64,000 nt of DNA, taken from contig NZ_CP016364.1 of the NCBI RefSeq assembly GCF_001888185.1, forward strand, positions 2,976,001 to 3,040,000, in the 5' to 3' direction. This document shows, one piece after another, positions 55,305 through 63,453 of this stretch. Source of the stretch: Phaeobacter porticola. Its GTDB lineage: Bacteria > Pseudomonadota > Alphaproteobacteria > Rhodobacterales > Rhodobacteraceae. Positions within the stretch are counted from its first letter, which is position 1. The number at the start of each line of letters is the position of its first letter. The notes below the pieces were generated by a model. That model searched no databases. It was not told where the DNA came from and saw only the letters and a program-made list of their open reading frames with translations. The translations under genes were made by a program, and so were the position numbers.

Positions 55305-56414
55305 TCATTCCGCAGCCTCCCGTGCCGAAAGAGTTTCTGCCAGCTCAGTTGCTTCGCGGCGCAGTTTGCGGACCAGCTCCAGCTCGGACTGAAAGTCCAC
55401 ATAGTGCGGCAGCTTGATGTGCTCCAGAAAACCGGTGGCCTGAATATTATCGGCGTGGCTTAGGACAAATTCCTCGTCCTGTGCGGCGGCGCCAAGGTTG
55501 TCCTCGCCCAGCTCCTCCCATCGCAGGGCGCGATCGACCAGCGCCATAGCGATGGATTTACGCTCTGACTGACCGAACACCAGACCATAGCCGCGGGTGA
55601 ACTGCGGCGGCACCGTTTTCGAGCCCTTGAACTGGTTCACTGTCTCACACTCGGTCAGCTCCACCTCGCCAATCTCGATGGCGAAACCAAGTTCGGGGAT
55701 CTCCATCTCGACCGGTACGGTGCCGATGCGCAGCTCGCCCACAAAGGCGTGGTTGCGTGCGTATCCGCGTTGAGTCGAATAGGCCATGCCTAGGATGAAC
55801 CCTTCATCCCCGCGCGTCAGCGACTGCAATCGCACTGCGCGTCCTGCCGGGAACGACATCGGCTGCCGTGTCAGATCACCGGGTTCGGCGTCGCATCGCG
55901 GTTCCTGTTCGATAATGTCCTCATCATCCAGAAATGACAGAATATGCGGTGTCTCCTCCTGGCGTGGCTCGCCCTCGGCGGCCTTGGGCACTGCATCTTC
56001 GCCCTCTTCTGCGGCCAATTTGAAATCCAGCAGCCGGTGAGTGTAGTCGAAGGTTGGGCCAAGCACCTGCCCCCCGGGGGCATCCTTGAACGTCGCCGAA
56101 ATCCGGCGATCACAGGCCATGCGACTGGTCTCTATCGGTTCGGATGCGCCCAAACGGGGCAACGTGGTACGGTAGGCTCGGACCAGAAAAATCGCCTCGA
56201 TCAGATCACCACGGGCCTGTTTGATCGCCAGCGCCGCCAGATCAGGATCGTAGAGAGATCCTTCCGCCATCACCCGGTTTACAGCGAGGCTTAGCTGTTC
56301 GCGGATCTGTGCCAAGCTGAGTGCCGCGATACTGACATCACCGCGACGCTCTTCCGCCAACCAGCCATGGGCATTGTCGATGGCACGTTCACCACCCTTT
56401 ACAGCAACATACAT
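55305..56414 (-). CDS. phnI: C-P lyase core subunit PhnI
   Basis: A nucleosidase-type subunit of 369 residues that displaces adenine from ATP to load the phosphonate on ribose, with PhnGHL. Normal family length; MYVAVKGGERAIDNAHGWLA at the start and FTRGYGLVFGQSERKSIAMA (about residues 264-283) are typical. It starts 2 bases after the phnH stop. Confidence 0.94.
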   Translation of the reverse strand: MYVAVKGGERAIDNAHGWLAEERRGDVSIAALSLAQIREQLSLAVNRVMAEGSLYDPDLAALAIKQARGDLIEAIFLVRAYRTTLPRLGASEPIETSRMACDRRISATFKDAPGGQVLGPTFDYTHRLLDFKLAAEEGEDAVPKAAEGEPRQEETPHILSFLDDEDIIEQEPRCDAEPGDLTRQPMSFPAGRAVRLQSLTRGDEGFILGMAYSTQRGYARNHAFVGELRIGTVPVEMEIPELGFAIEIGEVELTECETVNQFKGSKTVPPQFTRGYGLVFGQSERKSIAMALVDRALRWEELGEDNLGAAAQDEEFVLSHADNIQATGFLEHIKLPHYVDFQSELELVRKLRREATELAETLSAREAAE

Positions 56415-56416
56415 AG

Positions 56417-57013
56417 TCAGCTCTCCTCGCTTGATAGGCAGGTGATCTGGCTTGACCGGGGCAACGCCGCGATCTGGGTGCCTGCGGTAAAATAGGTATC
56501 AAACCCAAGCGGAAAGAGGCTCGCGTTCGCCTGAAACGGAGCGATGTCCGGTAAAGCTGCCTTAGCGGTTTCCTTAATTCCCGGTCCGCGCATCAGCGCG
56601 TTAGCCTGGTCAAAACCCACCACTTCCACGATCAACGTAGCAGAGCGGTCGGGATACTCCGCCGTTCCGATACGGTAGGCGTCATAGGGCGCCAATGCGG
56701 CCCAACCGCCAAGGGCGAAATCAGCCTCTGCCGCAGTCACAATGGGCGCGCCAGTATGAAAGGTGATCCAATCGCGCAAAGCAGGTCGGTCCACGTCCGC
56801 TGCCAGATAGAGCCCAGTTTCTGGATCACAGAGCGTGAGCAGCAAGCTGCCCGCAGCCTCCGACACCCCTTCGGGCGGGGTTCCACCGGAGATATCGCAA
56901 AGCGTACCCGGACGTGCCATGGCCGTCATCGCGGCCCGAAAGGCATGCGCAGATTGAATCGCAGGCGTTACAAAACCACCCGCGAAATGAGAGCTTTGGA
57001 GCTGCGCAGACAT
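56417..57013 (-). CDS. phnH: C-P lyase core subunit PhnH
   Basis: A 198-residue structural subunit of the PhnGHIJ core. Family features are GGFVTPAIQSAHAFRAAMTA near the start and GSLLLTLCDPETGLYL (about residues 56-71). It shares one base with the phnG stop and is followed by phnI after 2 bases. Confidence 0.92.
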   Translation of the reverse strand: MSAQLQSSHFAGGFVTPAIQSAHAFRAAMTAMARPGTLCDISGGTPPEGVSEAAGSLLLTLCDPETGLYLAADVDRPALRDWITFHTGAPIVTAAEADFALGGWAALAPYDAYRIGTAEYPDRSATLIVEVVGFDQANALMRGPGIKETAKAALPDIAPFQANASLFPLGFDTYFTAGTQIAALPRSSQITCLSSEES

Positions 57014-57489
57014 CAGTCTTCCCCTCGCACCATGGTGAAAAAATCCACTTTCGTGGCGGCGGCCTTCGCCGCGCGGCGGGTTTGCTCGGCCTGTTTGTCC
57101 GCTTGCAACGGTGTCAGAACGGCTTGGCGAAGCCCATCGGCAGCTTCGGTCTGCATCAATGCATCAATCTTGGCGGCGATCTCTGCTTTGGTCTTGCTGC
57201 GGCCCTGCACATAACCGTGGCCCACGGTGCCATCGGCGAGTGTCAGCGCGCAACGGGTGACGGTCATCTCGCCCAGATTGAACGGAGCACCGCTAGCCCC
57301 CATTCGCCCACGCACCATGACGCCACCCGCCTCTGGTGCACGCAGCCAGTCGTGATCAGGGTTTTTCCCGTATCGCTGCCACAAATCCTGCAGGGCGCTT
57401 TCCTTGGCGGTGGCGAGCAGGCTCATCCAGCCCTTGCGGGTATCAATCCCGTTTTGGGCCCTATCAACCGTAGTATTATCGCTGTTCAT
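57013..57489 (-). CDS. phnG: C-P lyase core subunit PhnG
   Basis: A 158-residue subunit of the PhnGHIJ core and first gene of the phnGHIJKLN transcript. The N-terminal half has the family pattern RKGWMSLLATAKESAL and the C-terminal half is helical. AGAGG lies 10 bases upstream. Its promoter region, shared with divergent phnF, contains an operator-like repeat and a Pho-box-like site. Confidence 0.9.
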   Translation of the reverse strand: MNSDNTTVDRAQNGIDTRKGWMSLLATAKESALQDLWQRYGKNPDHDWLRAPEAGGVMVRGRMGASGAPFNLGEMTVTRCALTLADGTVGHGYVQGRSKTKAEIAAKIDALMQTEAADGLRQAVLTPLQADKQAEQTRRAAKAAATKVDFFTMVRGED

Positions 57490-57512
57490 TGCTTCAAAGC
57501 CTCTTGGCCGGA

Positions 57513-57541
57513 TTGTCTACATAAACTATACAACTAGACAA
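57513..57541. promoter_or_regulatory. Operator-like repeat in the phnG/phnF intergenic region
   Basis: A perfect TTGTCTA/TAGACAA inverted repeat with a 15-nt spacer. On the minus strand the same stretch reads as two direct copies of GT(C/A)TAGTT eight bases apart. GntR proteins of the HutC subfamily, which includes PhnF, bind GT-TA-AC-type half sites, so it is a natural candidate for PhnF autoregulation and control of phnG. This is assigned by position and resemblance only. Confidence 0.5.
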
Positions 57542-57581
57542 ATGTTATCCGAGTCGCCCCATGCGGCGCAACGGCAACCTT

Positions 57582-57599
57582 GTGAAAGTTTCGTGACAT
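57582..57599 (-). promoter_or_regulatory. Pho-box-like site upstream of phnG
   Basis: The minus strand reads ATGTCACGAAACTTTCAC, which matches 14 of 18 positions of the enterobacterial PhoB box CTGTCATAWAWCTGTCAY. It lies 92 bases upstream of phnG and overlaps the phnF start codon. A similar site (13 of 18 identical to this one) precedes phnC at 63342-63359, which supports phosphate control of both. Confidence 0.55.
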
Positions 57600-58317
57600 G
57601 GCGCGCACCCCAATTTGGAAATCCATTGCAATCGCTTTGACAGACGACATCGCACAGGGCCGCTATCGGACCGGTGACAAGCTACCGCCTGAGATCCAGC
57701 TGGCCAGTCGGTTCGGCGTCAACCGTCACACGGTGCGACGCGCCCTTGCAGAGATGGCAGAGCAAAGTCTTGTCCACGCGCGCCGGGGTGCCGGTGTCTT
57801 TGTCGCTGCCCGCCCAACTGACTACCCAATTGGCAAGCGGGTTCGTTTCCACCAAAATCTGGCCCGCCTTGGCCGCATCCCTGCAAAGAAAATCCTGACA
57901 CTGGAAACCCGCGCCGCTGGCAAAAGAGAGGCGGAGGCTCTCGGGTTGGATCTTGGCGCCACAGTCCATGTCTATAACGGGTTATCGCTCGCAGATGACC
58001 AACCCATCGCTCTGTTCCAGAGCATCTTTCCCGCTGATCCGCTGCCAGATCTGCTCGACGCCCTAGCAGAGACGCATTCTGTTACCGAAGCTCTTCATCG
58101 ATGTGGTGTAGCCGACTTCACCCGCATTGAAACGCGCATCACAGCAAAGCTGGCTACAGCGACACAAGCGCTGCATCTGCAACTGTCAGAAGGCAGCCCC
58201 ATCCTGCGGACAACCGGGATAAATGCCGCCCCCGGAGGACAACCGGTGGAATTCGGGCGCACTTGGTTTGCGGGGGATCGCGTGACACTGACAGTCAGTG
58301 ACGACAACGACGGTTGA
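57598..58317 (+). CDS. phnF: GntR-family repressor of the phn genes
   Basis: A 239-residue regulator: a winged helix-turn-helix at about residues 8-75 (GDKLPPEIQLASRFGVNRHT) and a UTRA ligand-binding domain (about 90-235), hence HutC/PhnF subfamily. It is divergent from phnG and convergent with the acyltransferase gene, the usual place of phnF. The start has no strong Shine-Dalgarno and overlaps the Pho-box-like site. Confidence 0.92.
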   Translation: MARTPIWKSIAIALTDDIAQGRYRTGDKLPPEIQLASRFGVNRHTVRRALAEMAEQSLVHARRGAGVFVAARPTDYPIGKRVRFHQNLARLGRIPAKKILTLETRAAGKREAEALGLDLGATVHVYNGLSLADDQPIALFQSIFPADPLPDLLDALAETHSVTEALHRCGVADFTRIETRITAKLATATQALHLQLSEGSPILRTTGINAAPGGQPVEFGRTWFAGDRVTLTVSDDNDG

Positions 58318-58364
58318 TCCGCTGCACTCCACTCTGCTTGTCAAAGGTTCGCCGGGTTTGGATA

Positions 58365-58979
58365 TCACGCGTATTTTTCCAGAAATGCTTCCGCGCTCAG
58401 CGTACGAAAGTCGGGAACCGCGTCTCTCAGTCGTGCGCTCTCCCAATGCCACCAGCCCAGTTCCATCATCTGCTCGGCAACGGCCTCGGTCAGGCGACGG
58501 CGGATCAGCTGCGCGGTATTGCCACCAACAATCGTGTATGGGGCGACATCCTTGGTTACCACGGCCCCGGACGCCACAACCGCGCCGTGGCCAATGGTCA
58601 CGTCGGGCTTGATCAGCGCACCATGCCCAATCCAGGTGTCGTTTCCTATCTCTGCCCTGCGACTGGCCCGGTGGTCAAACCAATTGGCATCGTCGTCGAC
58701 ATCGTCCCAATAGCTTGATGAGCGGTACAGGAAATGATGCAGCGACGCTTTGTCCAGCGGATGATCCGTTGCACCAATTCGCACAGCGCTGGCAATATTA
58801 GAAAATTTACCGATCTCGGTATTAGCGATATCGCAGTTGCGGTCACAATAACTGTAGTCCCCGAAACGACTGTTGAGCACGCGGCTGTCTGCACCGATCT
58901 CTACATAGGTTCCAAAGCTACTGTTGGTGATCTTACAATTCGGATGCAGGGCAGGCTGATTAACTGAAAGACGCGGCAT
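58365..58979 (-). CDS. Phosphonate-operon hexapeptide acyltransferase
   Basis: A 204-residue left-handed beta-helix transferase of the type found in phosphonate operons, sometimes labelled chloramphenicol acetyltransferase. Hexapeptide repeats are visible, for example VTIGHGAVVASGAVVTKDVA (about residues 129-148), with the catalytic-type His in ATDHPLDKASLHHF. Acylation of an aminophosphonate or of a pathway intermediate is likely but unproven. It is last in the phnCDEE transcript, separated from phnE by 109 bases and a hairpin. Confidence 0.87.
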   Translation of the reverse strand: MPRLSVNQPALHPNCKITNSSFGTYVEIGADSRVLNSRFGDYSYCDRNCDIANTEIGKFSNIASAVRIGATDHPLDKASLHHFLYRSSSYWDDVDDDANWFDHRASRRAEIGNDTWIGHGALIKPDVTIGHGAVVASGAVVTKDVAPYTIVGGNTAQLIRRRLTEAVAEQMMELGWWHWESARLRDAVPDFRTLSAEAFLEKYA

Positions 58980-59026
58980 GTTGGGGCTTTCGCAAGATCA
59001 TGGTCGGCAAGGGACGAATATGGTCA

Positions 59027-59059
59027 GCAACCATAGGCATCCAATGGGCCTATGGTTGC
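59027..59059. repeat. Perfect 12-bp hairpin between phnE and the acyltransferase gene
   Basis: GCAACCATAGGC pairs with GCCTATGGTTGC across a 9-nt loop. It lies 30 bases past the phnE stop. There is no T-run on the minus strand, so it is not a classical terminator; it may stabilise the 3' end of the phnE mRNA or attenuate transcription. Confidence 0.6.
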
Positions 59060-59088
59060 TTGGTTACAGCAGGGAGATAGCCTGCGGT

Positions 59089-60459
59089 TCAGGGCAGTAG
59101 CATCACGGCCCCGTTGCGGCGTGCTTTGCGGCCCGGCTCACCCTTGATCAGGCGACGACGGAGCCAGCCGGACATCCAATCCATCAGCATCACCATCAGG
59201 ATGATCAGCACAATGTAATAGGCGACTTCTTCCCAATCCTTCTGGGTAATGATGGCTTGCGTCAGCAGAAGGCCAATCCCACCCCCGGTAATTGCACCAA
59301 TGATGGTTGCGCTACGAGTGTTGGATTCAAGGAAATAAAGCAGCTGACTTAGCAACACCGGAGTGATCTGCGGGATCACACCAAAGCGATAGCGCTGCGC
59401 CGGTTTTGCCCCAGTGGAAGCAACGCCTTCGATCTGCTTCTGATCAACATTCTCAAGCGCTTCGGAGAATATTTTGCCAAAGGTGCCTGTGTCTGTCACC
59501 AGAATTGCCAGCGCGCCGGTCAACGGCCCGGGGCCAAAGGCACGGGCCAGGACCACTGTCCAAATCAGCGAGTCAACGCCCCTCACAAAGTCAAAAAAGC
59601 GTCTAGTGGCGAAACGCACGCTGCGCAGTGGCATGAAGTTGCGGGTCGCAGCAAAGGCCAGCGGCAGCGCAATGAGACCAGCCCCCATAGTGCCAAGGAA
59701 AGCCATGAGAAGTGTTTCGAAAATCGCCCAGGCCACATCCTGGTGTCGCCACATCTTGTTGGTCCAGAAGTCGTGGAATATCGCGCCGACTTCACCCGTT
59801 GCTGCCAGCGTCATCAGTTTTCCGATGCCCACACCGTGATAAGGGCTGTCGAGCGTAAAGAAGAACAACTCCCATCCCGCAAAGTAACGAAACACCTCCG
59901 ACCGGTTCCGCGTGACGGTCAAACGTCCGGCGTCGGTGGTGACCGCCAAACGGTTCTTGGAGGCACTGATCCAATCGGGCAGTTCACCTGTCGGGAATTC
60001 AGCCTGCACTCCTGCCGTCTTGCTGGGCGTGGCCCGAATAGTGCCATAGCCCGGTATATCAAACTCAACCGTTTCAGGTCCAAAACGGACTTGATGGCCG
60101 TCTTCTAAGTCAATCACGGTTACAGCGTCGGGCGCAGCAGCCAGACTGACCCACTCCGGCGACTGGCCTTCGGGATAAGCGCCCTTGCGTTCCCCCTCGA
60201 CGGAAACGCTGACGGTTCCATCGCGGTTATCGCGGGTCACATGGGTCTTGTAGCTATAGCTGTCCGCCACCAACGTGCGGGCGTTTTGCGGGTTCATCCG
60301 CTCTGCCAGCCCCATGACGTCGAAGGACACAAACACATAGGCAAGATAGGCCAATACGAACAGCGGCAACACAAAGCTGAACATGCGCTTGCGCACGAAC
60401 AGCCGTTCCATATCCAGTTTACGCAAGGTTGGCGGAACCGTGGTGTCAAATGTGGTCAT
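59089..60459 (-). CDS. phnE: Phosphonate ABC transporter permease, long form
   Basis: A 456-residue inner-membrane permease. One helix near residues 27-48 is followed by a periplasmic stretch of roughly 150 residues, then five to six helices with the PhnE signature DSLIWTVVLARAFGPGPL (about residues 295-312) and the EAA loop. The extra periplasmic region is absent from its 289-residue neighbour. The two permeases probably form a heterodimer. Its ATG overlaps the neighbour's stop by 4 bases. Confidence 0.9.
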   Translation of the reverse strand: MTTFDTTVPPTLRKLDMERLFVRKRMFSFVLPLFVLAYLAYVFVSFDVMGLAERMNPQNARTLVADSYSYKTHVTRDNRDGTVSVSVEGERKGAYPEGQSPEWVSLAAAPDAVTVIDLEDGHQVRFGPETVEFDIPGYGTIRATPSKTAGVQAEFPTGELPDWISASKNRLAVTTDAGRLTVTRNRSEVFRYFAGWELFFFTLDSPYHGVGIGKLMTLAATGEVGAIFHDFWTNKMWRHQDVAWAIFETLLMAFLGTMGAGLIALPLAFAATRNFMPLRSVRFATRRFFDFVRGVDSLIWTVVLARAFGPGPLTGALAILVTDTGTFGKIFSEALENVDQKQIEGVASTGAKPAQRYRFGVIPQITPVLLSQLLYFLESNTRSATIIGAITGGGIGLLLTQAIITQKDWEEVAYYIVLIILMVMLMDWMSGWLRRRLIKGEPGRKARRNGAVMLLP

Positions 60460-61325
60460 AGCTTTGCTCCATGGGTCAGCCGATCACGCAGCTTGCCGGA
60501 AAATTGGTCGACCAAAACAATCGTAAGGAACAACAAGAGAAAAATAGCAGCAGCCTCGTCGTAGCGCCCCTGCCCCCAGGACATGGCATTACGGAGTTCG
60601 TATCCAATGCCACCGGCGCCGACGAACCCAAGGATTGCAGAAGCGCGAATGTTGATTTCGAACCGCAAGAGCGCGTAGCTCACATAGTTCGGCCCGACCT
60701 GAGGAAAGACACCCAGCACCATACGTTGCGCCCAGCCTGCGCCAACCGACGCCAGCCCTTCGACCGGCTTGAGTGATGCGTTCTCGTTGACCTCAGAAAA
60801 CAGTTTTCCCAAGGCACCCGCTGTGTGAATGGCAATGGCAATCATTGCGGGCACGGGGCCACCGCCCAAGAGGAAGATCAACACCAGAGCAATCACAATC
60901 TCAGGGATGGCGCGAAAGATATCAAGAAGACGGCGGAACAACGGAATTAGCGCAGGCCAGCGTGCCAATCCGCGTGTCGCCAACAGCGATAGAACGGTCC
61001 CAAACAACGCACCGATCAACGTCGCCGCTGCCGCAATGTTCAGGGTTTCAACCAGTGCCGGGAAGAAATGCACCAGATGCTCGGGCAGAAGGGAGATTTT
61101 TTCCACCGCTTCTGAAAGGACCTCAGCCGGATAGTCAAAAACATGGGTGATCCCATTCCAGAAAGATCCAGCGTTGCGATCATCCGCAACCCGAAATCCG
61201 GCGGCCATCATTGCGACGAAAACCGCCAACAATACCCCGCCATATAGGCGTTTTCGCTGTATCAGCGCCGTGTAGTCCGCCTGTATGTCGGCCACCGTGG
61301 GCGCCGAGGCTGTTGCATCTGTCAT
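60456..61325 (-). CDS. phnE: Phosphonate ABC transporter permease, short form
   Basis: A 289-residue permease of the usual PhnE length with about six helices; LLDIFRAIPEIVIALVLIF is the signature region and ASVGAGWAQRMVLGVFPQ lies in the EAA loop. It works with PhnC and PhnD, both encoded just upstream, and with the longer PhnE encoded by the next gene. Confidence 0.92.
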   Translation of the reverse strand: MTDATASAPTVADIQADYTALIQRKRLYGGVLLAVFVAMMAAGFRVADDRNAGSFWNGITHVFDYPAEVLSEAVEKISLLPEHLVHFFPALVETLNIAAAATLIGALFGTVLSLLATRGLARWPALIPLFRRLLDIFRAIPEIVIALVLIFLLGGGPVPAMIAIAIHTAGALGKLFSEVNENASLKPVEGLASVGAGWAQRMVLGVFPQVGPNYVSYALLRFEINIRASAILGFVGAGGIGYELRNAMSWGQGRYDEAAAIFLLLFLTIVLVDQFSGKLRDRLTHGAKL

Positions 61326-61430
61326 CTATTGGATCCTGCATCGTCAGGGATAGCCACGTTTGAAATATGCCAAAGGCTGCGTGTCAGTATTGCTGACAAA
61401 TCTGGCTTGCGACAATCGAACATGGTGGTC

Positions 61431-61470
61431 AAAAAATGGCGGGGCTCGGTACTTTCGTTCCGAACCCCGC
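61431..61470 (-). terminator. Intrinsic terminator or attenuator between phnD and phnE
   Basis: On the minus strand GCGGGGTTCGG pairs with CCGAGCCCCGC (11 bp, one G-U wobble) around a 10-nt loop, followed after CA by TTTTTT. It begins 18 bases past the phnD stop. It probably lets the binding protein be made in excess over the permeases. Confidence 0.8.
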
Positions 61471-61487
61471 ACGCTTTGGTGCTAAAA

Positions 61488-62396
61488 TCAATTGGACTTC
61501 AATTTGCGCGCTTCAATGATCACCTCATAGGCTTCGTGAGTGATCGGCATGAAGCCTTTGGCTTCGCCTGCGGCAACCCCGTAGAAGCATTCTTCGTCCA
61601 TGGACTGCAGAGATGCCATCAAGCCGGTCATCTTGAGCTTGACGTCTTCGGGCAGTTCAGTACGCAGAACGACCGGACCTTCGGGGATTGGCTTGGACTG
61701 CCAGATCTGCACCAGATCGTTCATATCAACAAGACCGGCATCTACTGCACGTCGCAGCGCGCCGGAATTGAAACCATCTTCCCATTCGCCCAGACCGTCA
61801 GCCCAGCTGACGCCGGCGTCGACATCGCCATTGGCAACCGCAACGATGGTCTGCTCGTGGCCACCAGTGAATTTCACTTCTCCGAAAAAATCACCGGACG
61901 TCATGGTTGCCCCTGTCGCTTCGGGGATTTCAATCGACGGGATCAGAAAGCCAGAGGTGGAGTTCGGATCGCCGAAACCAAAAGTCTTGCCTTGCATCTG
62001 GTCAAGCGAGGTGATGCCGCTGTCCTTGCGAGCAAAGCCTATGGAGTAGTAGCCGTAACCGCCGTCGTTGTTCACTTTTACCAAGATCGGCTCAACCGCC
62101 GCAGGATCGCTGAGGTAGGTCTTTGCATAACCAGAAGCACCCAGCCACGCCATGTCGATGGTACCGCCCAGCAGGCCCTGGATCACGCCGTTATAGTCGG
62201 CTGGTGCAAACAGCTTGGTCTCAACACCCAGCAGGTCTTCGGTTTTCTGACGCAGGCACTCGTTGTTGTTCAAACGGTCCTGTGCGTTCTCACCACCCAG
62301 AATGCCGATGCGGAACTCTTTGATCTCGGCAGTGTCAGCCATAACCGGAGCGGTCAGGGCTGTGGTGGCCAGAACGGCAGCAAAAAGATGTTTCAT
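61488..62396 (-). CDS. phnD: Phosphonate-binding periplasmic protein
   Basis: A 302-residue binding protein with a signal peptide (about residues 1-20, cleaved near VMADT). Features of the family are FGFGDPNSTSGFLIPSIEI (about 138-156), DAGVSWADGLGEW and AWLGASGYAKTYL. It delivers phosphonates or organophosphate esters to the PhnE permeases. A terminator follows it. Confidence 0.94.
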   Translation of the reverse strand: MKHLFAAVLATTALTAPVMADTAEIKEFRIGILGGENAQDRLNNNECLRQKTEDLLGVETKLFAPADYNGVIQGLLGGTIDMAWLGASGYAKTYLSDPAAVEPILVKVNNDGGYGYYSIGFARKDSGITSLDQMQGKTFGFGDPNSTSGFLIPSIEIPEATGATMTSGDFFGEVKFTGGHEQTIVAVANGDVDAGVSWADGLGEWEDGFNSGALRRAVDAGLVDMNDLVQIWQSKPIPEGPVVLRTELPEDVKLKMTGLMASLQSMDEECFYGVAAGEAKGFMPITHEAYEVIIEARKLKSN

Positions 62397-62458
62397 TATC
62401 AGTCTCTCTCTTTGGTCATCCCGGCACAGCAGCGTCCGGGTTTGGAATGGAAAAGGGT

Positions 62459-63277
62459 TCAGACCGCAGCAGTCGGCGCTCGGCGCGGCTTGGTACGATT
62501 CAGGGTCTCGATCTCCGTAGAGGTCGCCGCTTCGGAAAAATCAGCCCCAGCCCCGTAGATCTCGCGGGCAACACCTGTGGTTAGCTGCTCTGGCAGGCCG
62601 TCAAAGACGATCCGCCCGTCACGCATTCCCACGACCCGGTCGCAATAGCGCCGCGCAGTATCAAGCGTGTGAAGGTTGGCAATCACCGTGCGCCCGTCTT
62701 CCTCGTGGATGCGGCGCAGGGCCTCCATCACGGTTTGGGCATTCATCGGATCAAGTGAGGCAATCGGTTCATCCGCAAGGATGATGCTTGGATCCTGCAT
62801 CAGAGCGCGCGCAATTGCGACCCTTTGCTGCTGCCCGCCTGACAATGCTTCAGCGCGCTTTGCCGCGTGCTCAGCAATGCCAAGACGGTCAAGAATATCG
62901 ATGGCGCGGTGAATGTCGTCCATCGGGTAGAGGTTGAACAATGTTGCCAGCGTGGAGCGACGATTGAGCGTTCCGTGCAACACGTTGGACACGACATCCA
63001 TGCGCGGCACCAGATTGAATTGCTGAAAGATCATCGCGCAATCGGACTGCCAGGCACGCTTTTCTTTGCCGCGCAGCTGCGTCACGTCCCGCCCTTCGAA
63101 CAGGATGCGTCCTTCGCTAGCATCCCCCAAACGGTTGATCATGCGCAGCAGCGTGGATTTACCAGCGCCGGACCGGCCGATAATTCCAATCATGCAAGGC
63201 TTGTCGATATCCAGCGTTGCGGTATCCACCGCAATTTTGTCGCCGAATCTCTTGGTCAGTTTGTCAATTCGCAGCAC
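62459..63277 (-). CDS. phnC: Phosphonate ABC transporter ATP-binding protein
   Basis: A 272-residue ATPase of the phosphonate importer. The P-loop is GRSGAGKST (about 34-42), the signature LSGGQQQR and Walker [13 protein letters not shown]. The start is GTG with GGGAG 6 bases upstream. It is first of phnCDEE; a Pho-box-like site is 65 bases upstream. Confidence 0.94.
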   Translation of the reverse strand: MLRIDKLTKRFGDKIAVDTATLDIDKPCMIGIIGRSGAGKSTLLRMINRLGDASEGRILFEGRDVTQLRGKEKRAWQSDCAMIFQQFNLVPRMDVVSNVLHGTLNRRSTLATLFNLYPMDDIHRAIDILDRLGIAEHAAKRAEALSGGQQQRVAIARALMQDPSIILADEPIASLDPMNAQTVMEALRRIHEEDGRTVIANLHTLDTARRYCDRVVGMRDGRIVFDGLPEQLTTGVAREIYGAGADFSEAATSTEIETLNRTKPRRAPTAAV

Positions 63278-63341
63278 TTGAGGCTCCCGTCTCTTTACGG
63301 GACTGCTTAAGGAGCCTGATCAAAACTTGTGTGTCATCGGG

Positions 63342-63359
63342 GTGAAGGTTTTGTAACGG
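63342..63359 (-). promoter_or_regulatory. Pho-box-like site upstream of phnC
   Basis: The minus strand reads CCGTTACAAAACCTTCAC, matching 13 of 18 positions of the PhoB box. It is 13 of 18 identical to the site upstream of phnG. It lies 65 bases before the phnC GTG, a plausible promoter position. Confidence 0.5.
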
Positions 63360-63453
63360 TGCAAACGATAGAGGATGTGCCCCTCTAGGCGCGCGGGTCA
63401 CAAGCCGCTATATGGCGGCGCAACGCTGTCCATCGAACCAAGGAACTGCTGCC

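Noticed and set aside
55126-55308. 60-codon minus-strand frame between phnI and phnJ as an annotated gene
   Set aside because: Its start signals are good, but the peptide is low in order-promoting residues and unlike a known family. It is kept as a finding rather than a feature.
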